Positions 11,554-23,478 of a stretch of DNA of 64,000 nt are shown one piece after another. The DNA comes from Adineta vaga (lineage: Eukaryota; Rotifera). The notes beneath the pieces were generated by a model. It worked only from the letters and a program-made list of their open reading frames with translations, did not search any database and was not told the origin of the DNA. The stretch lies in NCBI GenBank assembly GCA_021613535.1, contig CP075492.1, forward strand, positions 18,848,001 through 18,912,000, in the 5' to 3' direction. A program made the translations under genes and the position numbers. Position 1 is the first letter of the stretch, and each line of letters starts with the position of its first letter.

Positions 11554-11724
11554 CCCGGACAATTTATACCTTGTCCAACTAAATATCCAATTTGTAAAGA
11601 ATATTTTGAAGAGACGAATTTATTGGAACATTTATCTAGATGTTATCACCGAAGAATTAATCAATTGAATGCAATAAGCATATCATCTGATAGCAATATA
11701 AAAAACGATATTTTAGATAATTAA
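11554..11724 (+). pseudogene. Zinc-finger-like fragment
   Basis: This frame reads FIPCPTKYPICKEYF, EETNLLEHLSRCYHRR and ends in TAA. The spacing C-x6-C-x14-H-x3-C resembles a C2HC finger. It opens directly after an in-frame TAA and has no start or clear splice acceptor, so it is probably a relic exon. Confidence 0.35.
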
Positions 11725-12848
11725 TGAATGATTAAAATTCGATATCATCTTTGCCAAGTTTCTTGATATATCTCACTTCATCTCAACGATAGTAAAAGAA
11801 AAAAAATTGTACTCATTTCTCTTATTTATTCATGATGTTAAAATTTGGTTTCTTGAATTGATCAAGAATGCTATTTTTTATGTGTTCGATGCTAATATGT
11901 GATATCGTATTAACCATAGCAAGTATTTTCGGTATCTATATTGGTCTTTTTCAATTGATCGAACATACAAATATTTGGGATCAATTTGTGTGATATTAAA
12001 AACTCTCTCTCTAACGTTTGGAAATTTTATATTTATTCAATCGTTTTCTGATTGCATGATTATTTTCTATTTTATGATATTTAGTTTTCTTCAAGTATTA
12101 TATTGAACATAATTGTTGATTGTCTCAGTCTGTTTATAATAAAATTAATCCTTTCATCTATTTGTTTTTATTAACCATCAATTCATAAAAGTACTTTCTA
12201 AACTTAATCTATATTAAATAAAATCGAATCCACTGCTTTTCTCTTTTTTTTAATATACAAACTCAGAAAGATTAATCTGAAAGAAAATTTTGCTGATTCA
12301 ACTATCCAATTGCATAAAATAAAGGGCGATGAGTAGTAATAGGAAGAAGCATATAGTGAAAAAATTTCCAACATACATAGGTAATTAATCTGTTATTTTT
12401 TTTGTCATCGATTGATGACGACTATTATCTGTACGTTTAGTTACATATTAGTCAATATGATTTATTAAAAATCACATGGTTGGTTATTTCCTTTTGGTTA
12501 TGAATGGGAAGCTTTACCTGTAATAACTCAATACTATCTTTGGATTGTGACGAAACGGAGCTGAAATTTTATATTGAGATTTTCACAAACATGAATAAGC
12601 ACTTGTAGAAATAACATTTGACTAATATTATTTCACAAAACTATGAAATTATGCATGATTATTAACATGTATATAAACAAAATCAGTTTCTAATACGATC
12701 ATTCTTGATTAGATAGGGTAAAGATTAACTTCCAAACTTTTCGCTACATTTTATTATTTTCCCTTCTTTTTTTATAATCTCTAACAAAGTTTCGTCCAGT
12801 TTTTTCATCAACACTTTGTAATTTTTTGTTGTAGATCGATAGCGTCAT

Positions 12849-14756
12849 ATGAACGTATTATTTTTTCTCGCAAGTGTCATTATTCTAGTTCTATGTCTGT
12901 TGTCATCTGCAACAGTCGCTCAAGAACCATGTTCCATCGGTTTCTATAGATTATATGGTTCATCGTACTGTAAAAGATGCCCAGCTGGTCATTACTGTGA
13001 CACTGTCGGAGCAACTGTACCAACTCCATGTCCAGCTGGAACTTTCAACACCAAAGGAGGTTCTATTGACAGTAATGATTGTCTCAAGTGCCCTATAGGA
13101 ACATTTCATCTTAATGAAGGACAATCATCATGCCTACGCTGCTGGCCGGGAAATTATTGTGATACACCTGGAGCAACTCAGCAAACCAAATGTCCAATGG
13201 CAACGTACAATCCGACGGGTGGTGCTGTTAGCAGTACTGCTTGTTTAAAGTGTCCTGTTGGTCAGTTCAATATGGCTGAAGGGCAATCATCATGCGAGCG
13301 ATGTCCACTTGGTTCATATTGTGATGAAGTTGGCCTAACGAGTCCAAAGCGTTGCCCAGCGGGAACGTTCTATCCGAATACGGGTGCTAATAATATCGCA
13401 TCATGTATCAAATGTCCTGCGGGATCATTTAATCCGGTGATTGGAAAAGCGTCATGCCAACTCTGTTACACGGGAAACTACTGTGATAGTACTGGACTAA
13501 CAGAGGGAAAACTTTGTCCACCTGGGACATATAATCCCAAATACGGTTCTCTCAACGCGACATCTTGCTTAAAATGTCCTATTGGTCATTACGATTCATA
13601 TAATGGGCAAACATTATGTTCTCGTTGTTCTCTCGGCTCGTATTGTGATGAAGTTGGCCTAACGAGTCCAAAGAAGTGTCCATCAGGTACATTTAGCGCA
13701 AGATCTGGTGCTGCTAGTGAGACATCTTGTATACAGTGTCCTATTGGCTCATATAGTTCATCACCAGGAGCAGAGTCATGTCGTCTCTGTTACCCGGGAT
13801 ACTACTGTGATAGTATTGGACTGATTGAGGGAAAGCCCTGTCCACCTGGAACATATAATCCAAGTTACGGTTCTATGAATATAACGTCTTGTATTAAATG
13901 TTCTGTCGGTTATTACAATCCATATGAAAGACAATCATCATGTTCTCGTTGCCCTCTCGGTTATTATTGTGATACTGAAGGAGTAACTGATCCAAAACCA
14001 TGCCCACAAGGGACATTGAACCCAATAACCGGTGCTGTTAGTGAGAGATCTTGTGTCCAATGCTCGATGGGTTCATTCAATCCGTCGATCGGACAAGTAT
14101 CATGCCAACTCTGTTTCACGGGGTACTACTGTAATAGTACTGGACTAACTGAGGGAAAACTTTGTCCACCTGGAACATATAATCCACAATACGGTTCTAT
14201 GAATATAGCGTCGTGTATTAAATGTTCTGTTGGTTATTACAATCCATATGAAAGACAATCATCATGTTCTCGTTGCCCTCTCGGTGCATACTGCGATGAA
14301 GTTGGCCTAACGAGTCCAAAGAACTGTCCACCTGGGACATACAACTCAAAAGGTGGTGCTGTTAGTGAAACATTTTGTGTCAAGTGTCCTATTGGCTCCT
14401 ATAGTTCATTACCAGGAGCAACATCATGTCACCTTTCTACACCAGGATATTATAGCGATACTATTGGTCAAACTGATGAAACACGTTGTCCACTAGGTAC
14501 ATATAATGAACATGTGGGTGCTAATAGTAGTACAGTTTGTATTCCGTGTCCTATCGGTACGTATGGATCAAACCTTGAAGGATCGTACTGTATTTTATGT
14601 CTTCCCGGATTCTATTGTGAATCCAGTGGAATATATATTGGTACAGTCTGTCCATCTGGTACATACAACTCTAACGCAGGTGCTACCGACATTTCGGCGT
14701 GTATTACATGTCCAGCAGGTCAAGACTCGTTGATTATACCTATAGATTGTCATTAA
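12849..14756 (+). CDS. Secreted Cys-rich protein of ephrin-receptor-like (GCC2/GCC3) repeats
   Basis: A single exon of 635 aa. Residues 1-24 form a signal peptide (FFLASVIILVLCLLSSATVA). The rest is about twelve modules of 45-50 residues. Each repeats CPxGTYNxxxGA, then CxKCPxG, then GQSSCxRC, then GxYCDxxGxT. This is the ephrin-receptor-like/GCC2-GCC3 Cys-rich repeat found in extracellular proteins. There is no C-terminal membrane segment, so it is likely secreted or matrix-bound. Modules are nearly identical at DNA level in places (GTTGGCCTAACGAGTCCAAA occurs three times), which points to internal duplication or gene conversion. One module near residues 528-537 has Ser where its siblings have Cys at two positions. 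Confidence 0.85.
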   Translation: MNVLFFLASVIILVLCLLSSATVAQEPCSIGFYRLYGSSYCKRCPAGHYCDTVGATVPTPCPAGTFNTKGGSIDSNDCLKCPIGTFHLNEGQSSCLRCWPGNYCDTPGATQQTKCPMATYNPTGGAVSSTACLKCPVGQFNMAEGQSSCERCPLGSYCDEVGLTSPKRCPAGTFYPNTGANNIASCIKCPAGSFNPVIGKASCQLCYTGNYCDSTGLTEGKLCPPGTYNPKYGSLNATSCLKCPIGHYDSYNGQTLCSRCSLGSYCDEVGLTSPKKCPSGTFSARSGAASETSCIQCPIGSYSSSPGAESCRLCYPGYYCDSIGLIEGKPCPPGTYNPSYGSMNITSCIKCSVGYYNPYERQSSCSRCPLGYYCDTEGVTDPKPCPQGTLNPITGAVSERSCVQCSMGSFNPSIGQVSCQLCFTGYYCNSTGLTEGKLCPPGTYNPQYGSMNIASCIKCSVGYYNPYERQSSCSRCPLGAYCDEVGLTSPKNCPPGTYNSKGGAVSETFCVKCPIGSYSSLPGATSCHLSTPGYYSDTIGQTDETRCPLGTYNEHVGANSSTVCIPCPIGTYGSNLEGSYCILCLPGFYCESSGIYIGTVCPSGTYNSNAGATDISACITCPAGQDSLIIPIDCH

Positions 14757-15245
14757 AAACAAACTTGATTCATCAATAAATTATAACAAAGGAAAACATA
14801 TTAAAGTAAAACCTTCCTTAATGAACATCTCTTGTTTGAACGCATACACCGGTCCCCTCACCCCCGATTACTTTTTTCTATAAAATGACTTCTATACAAT
14901 GGACACCTTCTATAGTAAACGCTTTTTGAACGGTCTCGTTGGTGTTTACAATAGAGGGGTTTTACTATAATTATATCGAAATTTTTTTGCAAAACTTAAC
15001 CAGCGAAGCTGTACTACAATGGTTCGTGTAATATTTGATACAACTCGACCAATTTTTACACATTTAATTAGATCACACAAGCAAATAGCTTTATTTCGTC
15101 GAAAAGAGTGTGGATAAAAGGATGTTTCTGATTCATTCACATTTACATCTTCTTCAAGACTTTGATTGACTGTTGTTTTTACAGTAGAAAATTCATACAT
15201 TCAAAGATACGTTAAAAAAGAGTTTTCTCTACTGAAAATGTAGGT
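14757..15245. other. Intergenic; possible 3' exon of the TIR/SAM relic
   Basis: A minus-strand frame at 14946-15200 is open for 84 codons, but I recognise nothing in it. It could be a downstream exon of the TIR/SAM relic through an intron starting GTTTGC near 15266, or it could be noise. Confidence 0.3.
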
Positions 15246-16170
15246 TTACACGAGAGAGCAAACCATTGAAACAGCGTTGGTATCACTAGGAGCGACGAGA
15301 ACATATTTTTTAGTTTCTTTCATAAATTCAAAAAATGTTCCAATTGGTAATATTTTGGAGTTTGATTGAGCTAATTCCCTTTTCAGGGAATCATACATCA
15401 CATTAGAGTTCATTCGACACATTGTATGTAGTGCACATAATGTTGATCCATTCAATCCTGTACATATCGGTAACATAGCATCAAGATTCTTACTTTCCAA
15501 AATATATTTCACATCATTTTGCGACCAAAGACTCAAGACATGTGGCACAGTTCGAGATAACGTAGTAGCCCTTTGAATTAAAAAGCAAAATAGTCTAAGA
15601 TTATATCAAAGTATATATTATCACTTACGTAACGATAGCTGAAGGCTTAATATCGACTGCATGAGTTGTTGTTGATACATAATTGTTAACCACGAGTGGT
15701 ACAATTGAGATTGAACTACTTCGATATCCAGCGATCTCTTGAACGCTTCTACTATATGCTTCGTCGAAAGTCTTAGCTTTATGAAAATCAATATAAATTT
15801 TATTTGTAGTTAAAAGGCCAAACCAAACCATCTACACGGTATGGACCTTTGTCAATAAGAGGAATGACATGACATTGTTGTTTATATGCATAATGTGCTT
15901 CCAATTCACAAAAACCACTTTTTTTGTACGATTCCGACATACAAAAGAACAATGTGTCGGAGAACTATACATATTATCACGATCCAACCAAACACGAAAA
16001 TTGTCCTTTTCAAGACATTCTTCAATTTGATAAACAAGCTCTTTATCACAAGTAACGCTCATCATTTGGATTCGCTGACACTTTTCTGAAAGAATAATAA
16101 CAGTGCTTAGTAACATCCGCAAGCTGAACCTAGACTTGACAGGATCCCAGTCCAAGAAAACTTTATACAT
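15246..16170 (-). pseudogene. TIR-SAM-like protein, frameshifted
   Basis: The minus strand encodes pieces of a TIR domain in three frames. CDKELVYQIEECLEKDNFR and VWLDRDNMYSS lie in one frame. FFCMSESYKKSGFCELEAHY and KQQCHVIPLIDKGPYRVDG lie in the next. FGLLTTNKIYIDFHKAKTF lies in a third. The first shift coincides with loss of about ten residues. The second is one extra T near 15825 (GGTTTGG for GGTTGG). A 58-nt GT..AG intron (15571..15628) then leads in frame to a SAM-like region (LSLWSQNDVKYILESKNLDA). TIR domains of this type can be NAD-cleaving or scaffolding. This copy cannot make an intact one. Confidence 0.7.
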
Positions 16171-16339
16171 AAGAGCTTTTTAAAAGTGTTTTTCATCTTT
16201 TCACCATTTCGAAGTATTATTAAATTATTTATTGAAAGAGAAGAGCAAAAACAAGTGCTGTTTGTAAATATTCATGGATCTGATCGCTTAATACTTCTCA
16301 AAAATGCATGACCCATACTTATTTTCCTTCGTATAAGGC

Positions 16340-16740
16340 TCTTAAACAAACGTCTAATCGCTCGTCGGCCTGCCCCGATCGGTCACTCGCGACTGATCGC
16401 TAACATCCATGGCCTTTTCTCTATTTTCCTTTCAATCATGTGTGTAATGCAAGAGATTCGCTCATCATAGTAAATCAATTCATAACCGAAGACTTAAAAA
16501 AAATGCATGATCGCGCCGTTTCCAGTATAGGTTTCATTTTTATTTTCAGGTAACAGAACTTTGTCGGATTCGTTCTCGTAGATCATGAATTAAGTGCCTT
16601 CGAAGAAACGTCCAAAGCACGTGAGTCATTCAAATCAAAATTGTGAACTGTCACTCTCTAAATCAACGTCTAGTCGTTCGTCGGACTCCCTCCGGTCGGC
16701 CACTTATGGCTAGCCGTTAAAATGAACGCTTTCATTGTTT
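16340..16740. repeat. Two related 75-bp GC-richer repeats about 316 bp apart
   Basis: Copy A (about 16349-16420) and copy B (about 16665-16737) share the pattern AACGTCTARTCGYTCGTCGG. A region like CGGTCGGYCACT follows in both. They lie between the ARM-like and TIR-like fragments and are GC-richer than their surroundings. They may be parts of an inserted element that split the gene. Confidence 0.5.
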
Positions 16741-17224
16741 TGTCCACTTTTGATTCATTTCCAAAACGAATAAGTGAATTTCCTTTGGTCTTCTCTTCAA
16801 AAAGGCACTGACTTTGTATTACTATAAAGGATTCCAATTCCTCAATCTCGATTACCCTTTTGTCAAACTTTATACGAAATACTAGAATTCATCATTTGTT
16901 AATTAGCTAATTAATTAATAAGTGATCAAGTAGAACCGACGTCAGACTCGTGATCCTCGACCTCAATTACCCTTAGGTTAACTTTTTCTCTTTACCTAGA
17001 TCGGTTTCTAGCAATTTACTGAATGCTGATTTCTGATTGGATGGGCCGCACAAACTTATTGCATTTCAAGCCGCTGATTTTAACGCTGTATAACCCTTTC
17101 TTTCAGAAAAGGGAATTATGCGAATTACTCTAAAACAAATATTATTCTTTTTCGAATTTAATGAAATCTTACTTTGATTATATTTTACAATTGTACCACA
17201 GTTTTTCTATATGATTATTTCAAT

Positions 17225-17578
17225 CTATACACTTACTATCATAATATCATATTCATACTGTTTTTTTATTGAAGAAACTTCAGCCTGATCTTTGTTTGCC
17301 AAAAGTTTACCATTTATTTCCTTTTGTTCTCTCGTGTCTGTTATACTTCGATCTCCATTTGTTAATTTCCATAGGATACTGTCAGCAACACGCTGCAAAC
17401 TGACGTCTTGAGACTTCGATAACAATTTGATATGTGTTATTAGTTCGGTATTATCTCGAATCATGTTTGTTGCTTGTGTATTGAACGTCATTATGAGAAG
17501 AAGTTCTAACGAGCGTTGCTTTACAATACATTCGAACATAAGTATAATATCGTATAATATGGTTATGTGTGTACGCAT
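17225..17578 (-). pseudogene. ARM-repeat fragment leading into a TIR start
   Basis: The minus-strand frame contains KQRSLELLLIMTF, IKLLSKSQDVSLQRVADSIL, WKLTNGD and ends with KKQYEYDIMI followed by GTAAGT. This matches the last armadillo-type helices and the first TIR strand of ARM-TIR (SARM1-like) proteins. The TIR relic at 16.1 kb begins with its own version of the same strand (IQMMS). The two are therefore probably pieces of different copies rather than adjacent exons. Upstream ARM exons are not recognisable. Confidence 0.5.
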
Positions 17579-19261
17579 ATGTAGGTATATCTATTCTTTT
17601 TTTCCATTTCGCCTCGGTATGCATGAATTTATGTGGGAGAAGGATTTCTCATTAAACAGGAACAATTTCTTGAACGACTGGATACATTGTCCACTGCTGC
17701 ATTAGGTATGTCGATCTCAGTAGCCGATTGATATCGAGCACATAGTTAAGACTTCATTTAGTAAGAGAGGCTTTGGAACACCTAAAACCTACTATTGAAA
17801 CTGACATCTTCCGGTAAAATTGTACGCTAAAACTCAGCTATCTTCGATAATCAGTTTAACTCATTTTTGCGGATGCAGTTCCATTTTACTGCAGACTGTC
17901 TACACAAGGAAACTAATGCTTCTGTGAAAAAAGAAAGCACCTCAATACTTTTTGAATATCTGATAAACAGAAGCACCTAGAAATCTACGGTTTTCATTAT
18001 TCGAAAGAGACATGCTAGGGCTCTGATATGATATTAAATTAACACGATTTTGTATTGAGTAAGTAGGTCAGCTTTCATTATTGTGAACTATCGGGAAGCG
18101 AAGGATTTAAAAAACTTCGGAAACTAATAAGATATTTTTGAGAATTATTCCGATGTTCGTCAACCAAAAAAGGCTTTGGAACTAATTTTAGTTTAGGAAA
18201 CAGAAGCTTTCAGTTTATAGTACTTACTCAAGGCAGTTTTAGAATGAGATCGGTTTTGAAGAAAAACTTGTTATTATGAAAAGTATCGAAATAAAAACTC
18301 ATATTAAACATCAATTTTCATCGATCCAAGGTGATACTTGTTTGGTAATATTTTTGCCCTAAAATATACGAAAGTACTCTAGTGAAAACTAGGTTCTTCT
18401 AAGCTATCGACAGTGCTCTACACGCTCGTGTTCACTTTTTTCTTTTTTGATTCAGGTGCAACAAATTCTTAGAATTCTAGATAAGTATACTTAGATTCTA
18501 AGGTAATACTTCCTCGTTAAATCAAATTTCATATTCACATGAAATTCGACTTACAGTGGGACTTGTCAAGGATTAAGTATTTCTGAATCTTTTTAACAGA
18601 CATCTACACTGTACTCTGTTAGAAATGAATTGATTACCATCATTCAATTGTGTTTGCTGTATGTTATCAACTGATGTATGCTTCAAACGAAGTCTATAAA
18701 AAATAATCGATTAAAATCTTAATAAAGGACTAAAATCGAAGCGGTGAGGCGTACTGGCAAGTAGATCGAACGTTTCTGTACAAACTATTTATCCATTTGA
18801 GGTCCGGTCAAAAACGTTTCAGACGAGTGTAAACTATGGATGAGGAAAAAAATACAATGTTGATTCCGAACAAGTCAAAGGAAAATTCTCGAAAACAATC
18901 ATTGATCTGATTGAGTGTAGTACTGATAATAACGTCCCATAGTCTTTTCGCCCATTGGGACCAGCTGCGACTATTAATAGTAGTTTTTTCCACATGTAGC
19001 CAAGTTCTTTCGTCTTATTCGTTTTATAGACGGCGGTATCTGCACCCTCTTCCATCGTAGTAGGCATGGGGGTTCTAAATTAGCCGACTGCTTCTAGAGT
19101 GTAACTGCAAACTTCGATCAAATTCATCGAACACAAAAGAAAACGGTCGGTCAGTTGTGCATGAAATTTTTGTAACTCATTCTTGTATTTGGTTGCTTCT
19201 TCAATCAATCTAGTTCACTTTGAAAAATCGAAGGATAACTTTCAGTTTTACTTTCATTATA
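17579..19261. other. Intergenic or decayed sequence
   Basis: Minus-strand frames at 18808-19067 overlap in two phases and show no family I know. No other gene is supported here. The missing upstream exon(s) of the NHL gene at 19262 may be hidden in this stretch. Confidence 0.35.
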
Positions 19262-20033
19262 GATTTTCCAAAATATTCCCGTCGATGCTGGATGGACACG
19301 CGGTGCTGTTACCATTGCTGGAGGTTACGGTCATGGGAATACATGCACTCAACTCGGTTTTCCTCATGGTCTTTGTATGTATGATGATCAAATTGTCTTA
19401 ATTGCTGATTATGACAACCATCGCATTGTAGAATGGAAGTGTGGTGCAACGAGTGGTAAAGTAGTGGCCGGTGGAAATGGAAAAGGCAACCAGATCGATC
19501 AATTGAATCACCCAACAGATGTGATTCCTGACAAAGAGACAGACAGTCTCATCGTCTGTGATAACGGAAATCGTCGGGTGACACGATGGCCCCGTCAAAG
19601 TGGTACAAGCGGAGAAATAATTCTTGAGAACATCAATTGTGAAGGACTGACAATGGATGATCAAAGATTTCTTTACGTCTCTGATGGAGAAAAGCATGAA
19701 GTGAGACGATATCGAGTGGGAGAGATGCAGGGAACATTAGTGGCGGGTGCCAATAAACAAGGTAATGGTCTCAACCAACTCAATAGCCCTTCCTACGTCT
19801 TTGTCGATTCAGATTATTCTCTTTACGTGTCTGACAGGGACAACCATCGTGTGATGCGTTGGCGCCATGGAACAACAGAGAAGACTGTCATTGTTGGTGA
19901 AAATGGTGTTGGAGAACAAGTAAATCAGTTGAATGTTCCTGTAGGTTTAGTATTCGATCGACATGGCAATCTTTATGTCACCGATTGTAACAATCATCGA
20001 GTTCAACGATTCTTAATCGAAAGAATGCATTAG
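19262..20033 (+). CDS. NHL-repeat propeller protein, N-terminus missing
   Basis: The frame opens after TTATAG, a plausible splice acceptor with an in-frame TAG. It runs 257 codons of NHL repeats: VTIAGGYGHGN, IADYDNHRIVEWKCG, VVAGGNGKGNQIDQLNHPTD, VSDRDNHRVMRWRHG, VTDCNNHRVQRFL. About five blades are present, enough for most of a beta-propeller. It is closely related to the NHL parts of the genes at 23.5 and 45 kb (the string DQLNHPTDVI is shared with the former). No B-box/coiled-coil exon or start codon was found upstream, so it is either 5'-truncated or has a distant first exon. Confidence 0.7.
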
Positions 20034-20668
20034 GGTCGGTACCCAAAGATAAATACAGACTTGTGAAGTAGTAATTTAAAACAAGTTTACGTGACTTCTA
20101 TCAATTATTTAGATTTAAAATGATTTTTATGAATTAAAACGACTTTATCTTGTTTCAAATGATATGAAAAGGTTTTCGATTAGTGAATACTGAATCATGC
20201 CAGGTTATTATCAGTTGTATGGCAAATAGTTCAAAGGAGCACGTCCTTATAAGAACACGTTTTTAGCCCGTCTCAGTTTGTATGATTTGTATTCATGCTT
20301 TCATGCACAGATCGGTGAATTGTATCTTCATGATTATTTTTATATTTAAGACAATGCATTTTGATAAAAGTTCTAGCGTTATCAAAGTCTTTCCGTTATA
20401 TACCAGCTAACCGTTCGAAAGAAAAATGACATAAACTAAGAGCCATTCAAATTTGACTCGATAGATCATACTTCAAGCTACATTTTTATGACCAAAATGT
20501 ATATTCAGAATACCGTATTCATTGTTATTGGATCAAATATTTGTTATCTATATAGTTTCCCGACTCTGTTTCTATATCAATTATAGGATTAACTAAACGA
20601 CCACTTAACTATAGTTGAAGAAACCTCAATTTAATTTGTAATGATACGCTCTTTTTGTTGTTCTTTGT

Positions 20669-20703
20669 TGGGTGTGGATATCTCCTTTTCTTTCACACCC
20701 AAG
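20669..20703. repeat. Telomere-like hairpin, copy 4
   Basis: TTGGGTGTG is perfectly inverted as CACACCCAA around a 17-nt pyrimidine-rich loop. It is a small, clean member of the family, in intergenic sequence downstream of an NHL gene. Confidence 0.6.
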
Positions 20704-21119
20704 ATTGCCCATCTCTGTTTCAGAGACTTCTCATGAATGCAATAGATGACAGTGTTGATGTTTCTAAAGCTATTGGACGATAGAATTCATGGGTGAAGAG
20801 AATCTTTTCAGTTGAAATAGACAGTAAGTCGCTTTATCTTATTTTTCAGTCGAAGGTCAAGCGAGACACAACATCGACGAACGTTACTTATGATTACATG
20901 TTAGCGAACATGAGCGTAGATGAATGTTTAGAAATTATTTGTTGACATTTTGGCATTCATAGGTCAAATGAGATAATGCGTTTTTACATCATATTCAATA
21001 TATCAATAAAGAATAGGAAGGTAGGATATTTGTAATAAGATATCATTGTGAAGAACGATAGACATCATATTCATAAAAGAAAAGAAGGAAATATCATAGT
21101 ACGAATAGGCATTCACAAT

Positions 21120-21420
21120 ATTGTAGACGCATCCGCTGAAGGACGCGGCTTTTTCATAATGGTTGTGGTTGTGTCTTGAAAGATCGCGGTCTGCAAAATG
21201 AACCGACCTTGACCGCGGTGTTTTTTATCGAAATATCGATTTAGCACCGTAAACTAGAACGAAACCGCGATGTTTACACTGTTGAATATCGCGGTTTCAG
21301 AAAAGCTTGATAAGACATTAGATTAGTTGCGGTATTCGAGAATCACCATACATTACGATATTATATTTTGCGAACTTTCTATTACAAACCGCGATCTCCT
21401 CATTATGTACGAAGATATCA
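21120..21420. repeat. Cluster of AACCGCG / CGCGGTT motifs
   Basis: CGCGGT or its complement ACCGCG occurs at about 21187, 21214, 21269, 21290 and 21391. One pair, GAAACCGCGATG and ATCGCGGTTTC, can form a short hairpin. The motif is unusual for this AT-rich sequence and reappears in weaker form at 22680-22830. Confidence 0.45.
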
Positions 21421-21676
21421 TTGTTCTACATGATTTCGTGCTAGTAATATGGTCATATCGCAACAATTTCCATTCATATAATCACAGTTAAATTTAAAAA
21501 AAGATATTTCTGATTGAAGTTAGATTCAGTTTTTTTCCATTGACAAATGAAATGAGATGAGATAAAAAGACTTGTTCTGAAAGTCAAATTACGAAGAAAT
21601 TATTAAACTAAATTCACATAGACGTTATAGATTAATCTAATTGAGTTAAAATAGACATGAATACATCTTAAAGATA

Positions 21677-21967
21677 CTCAGGCAGACAAAATCGATAAAA
21701 AAACGCGATTCGCGAGAAAAAAACAACGTTCTTATGTTGGTTTTTTCCAACAAAACCTTTATTAACTACGTTATAAAATACACTTTTGTGCGCGTACAAA
21801 CGTTGTTATTGCCTATTTTCTGTCGAAAAGAGAAAACATCGTTTAGACGGGTATAAAAGTGTATTTTTTAACACGGTAAATATATGTTTTGTTGGAAAAA
21901 ACCATAATATAAGAACGTTGTTTTTTTCTCGCGAATCGTATTTTTTTATCGATTTTTTCTGTCTGGG
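21677..21967. mobile_element. Foldback/MITE-like element with ~110-bp inverted repeats
   Basis: The left arm (21677 to about 21788) is matched in reverse complement by 21856-21967. Both carry CGATTCGCGAGAAAAAAACA, then ACGTTCTTAT, then GGTTTTTTCCAACAAAAC, then AATACACTTTT. The outer ends, CTCAGGCAGACAAAATCG and CCCAGACAGAAAAAATCG, agree at 15 of 18 positions. TA flanks both ends, as expected for a Tc1/mariner-type target duplication. The 67-bp centre is non-coding. It carries no transposase and so would be non-autonomous. Confidence 0.75.
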
Positions 21968-23478
21968 TATTATAGTCAGATTTCGTTGAGATGATCATTT
22001 GTGACAATATGTTCATGAGATAGTAAAAGTTCAGAGATAAAAATAGACACAAATCTGTTTTTTCGACTGATGGAATCAAGATAAGTCTACCGAGTAGTAT
22101 TCTCATGCGTTCTGACGTACAAACCTACATATAGACAGAACTGTAATAATATTTAAAATAGTTAGACTTTGTCGTAACGCATGATAACGTAGTTCACCAA
22201 CTAAAGAGACTCATGAATGTATTTTTTGTCTCCAGAAATGATTTTATTCGAATAGATTGTGTTTATAGTTGAATTATCATGACTATGAGTGATAAATAAG
22301 ATTTTATATATATCCCGTACAGCACATCATCAACATGAATATCTCAGAAAATTTAATAAAATTATAAATGAGATATAAATTATTAGAAATTATAAGATTC
22401 TTATAAATCTACACTGATTAGACAGACTATCACATCTGATGTTAGTATGAACATCACCGGGTGGTTCAACAAAATTAGTGGATTGCAATCACTCGATAAG
22501 AAGTTCGAATCTAATCAGAAGAAAATAAATAAAAAATAGATAGTGATATTTAATGAATTGACCGAAGTGTTAAAGTATCATCTTAAGATAATGGATAGGT
22601 TACAAACATAGAAAAATTAAAGATTACCAGATAGATGTCAGAAATAATATACCACCAACATGATGAATTCATTTTTTTCAAAAACCGTTAATAACCACGG
22701 TTTGAACATACGGCGGTTTCGGGCGGTGTAGAAAAAACCTAATAAAAGGTCTGACTTTTTTGGTACAAAATCACCGTTGAAAACCGCAAGTAATAAACCG
22801 TTAATTGCCGCGGTATTTATTAAAAAATTTTCCGTGGGTATAAGAAGATGTGTGTTATCATCGTCATGCAATTTATCAAAAATCATTTCTATAATTTTTT
22901 CAATCAAAAAATATTTACTTAACTGATTTTCTGATTATTTAATTGAGTAATATCTTGCAGATAATAAAGAGTCATTTAAGAATATTATTCATTCGTTTAC
23001 TCTATCATAGTGACACATTTTCTGTATCGTTCAATAATCTTTATGTTGAGAAACATAGACTGCATAAACTTTGCACTTATTGAAAGTAATCGATTTACTA
23101 TTTTTCATTTTATACATTCAGTGTTAATGATCAACAAGACAACGATATTGTGCCTCGTGTACCGTATGTCGTCACTTCCGATAAATGAAGTACTCTTTGA
23201 CAAATATTTAAACACTATCGACATCTATTCAATATTTTTACGAAATTATTCTTTTGTTCAAAAATACAAATGTTTTCAAACACTTATCGATTTTACAAAA
23301 AATTAATAAATTCTTTTCGTTCCATTCGATTTTTTTTCATTTCATGTTACGAACTCTGTTGCAACCAATGATTTTTCCAACATCTAAATATTTTTGTTGA
23401 CTTTGACTCATGTTTTTTTTTAAATATTCAAGTGCATCGACAGACATTTCATTCGTTTACGAACTTCAATTCAAACAA

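Larger units (their letters stand above)
8938..12848. other. Gene-poor 3.9 kb stretch
   Basis: No complete gene is visible. Contents I can support are the hairpin at 9922-9984, a possible solo LTR around 10215-10440, and a zinc-finger-like fragment at 11554-11724. The rest is AT-rich sequence with scattered short frames. Confidence 0.5.
20034..23478. other. 3.4 kb gene-poor stretch
   Basis: It contains the hairpin at 20669, the CGCGGT motif cluster, the foldback element and a second motif patch at 22680-22830. I see no credible protein-coding gene. Confidence 0.5.
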
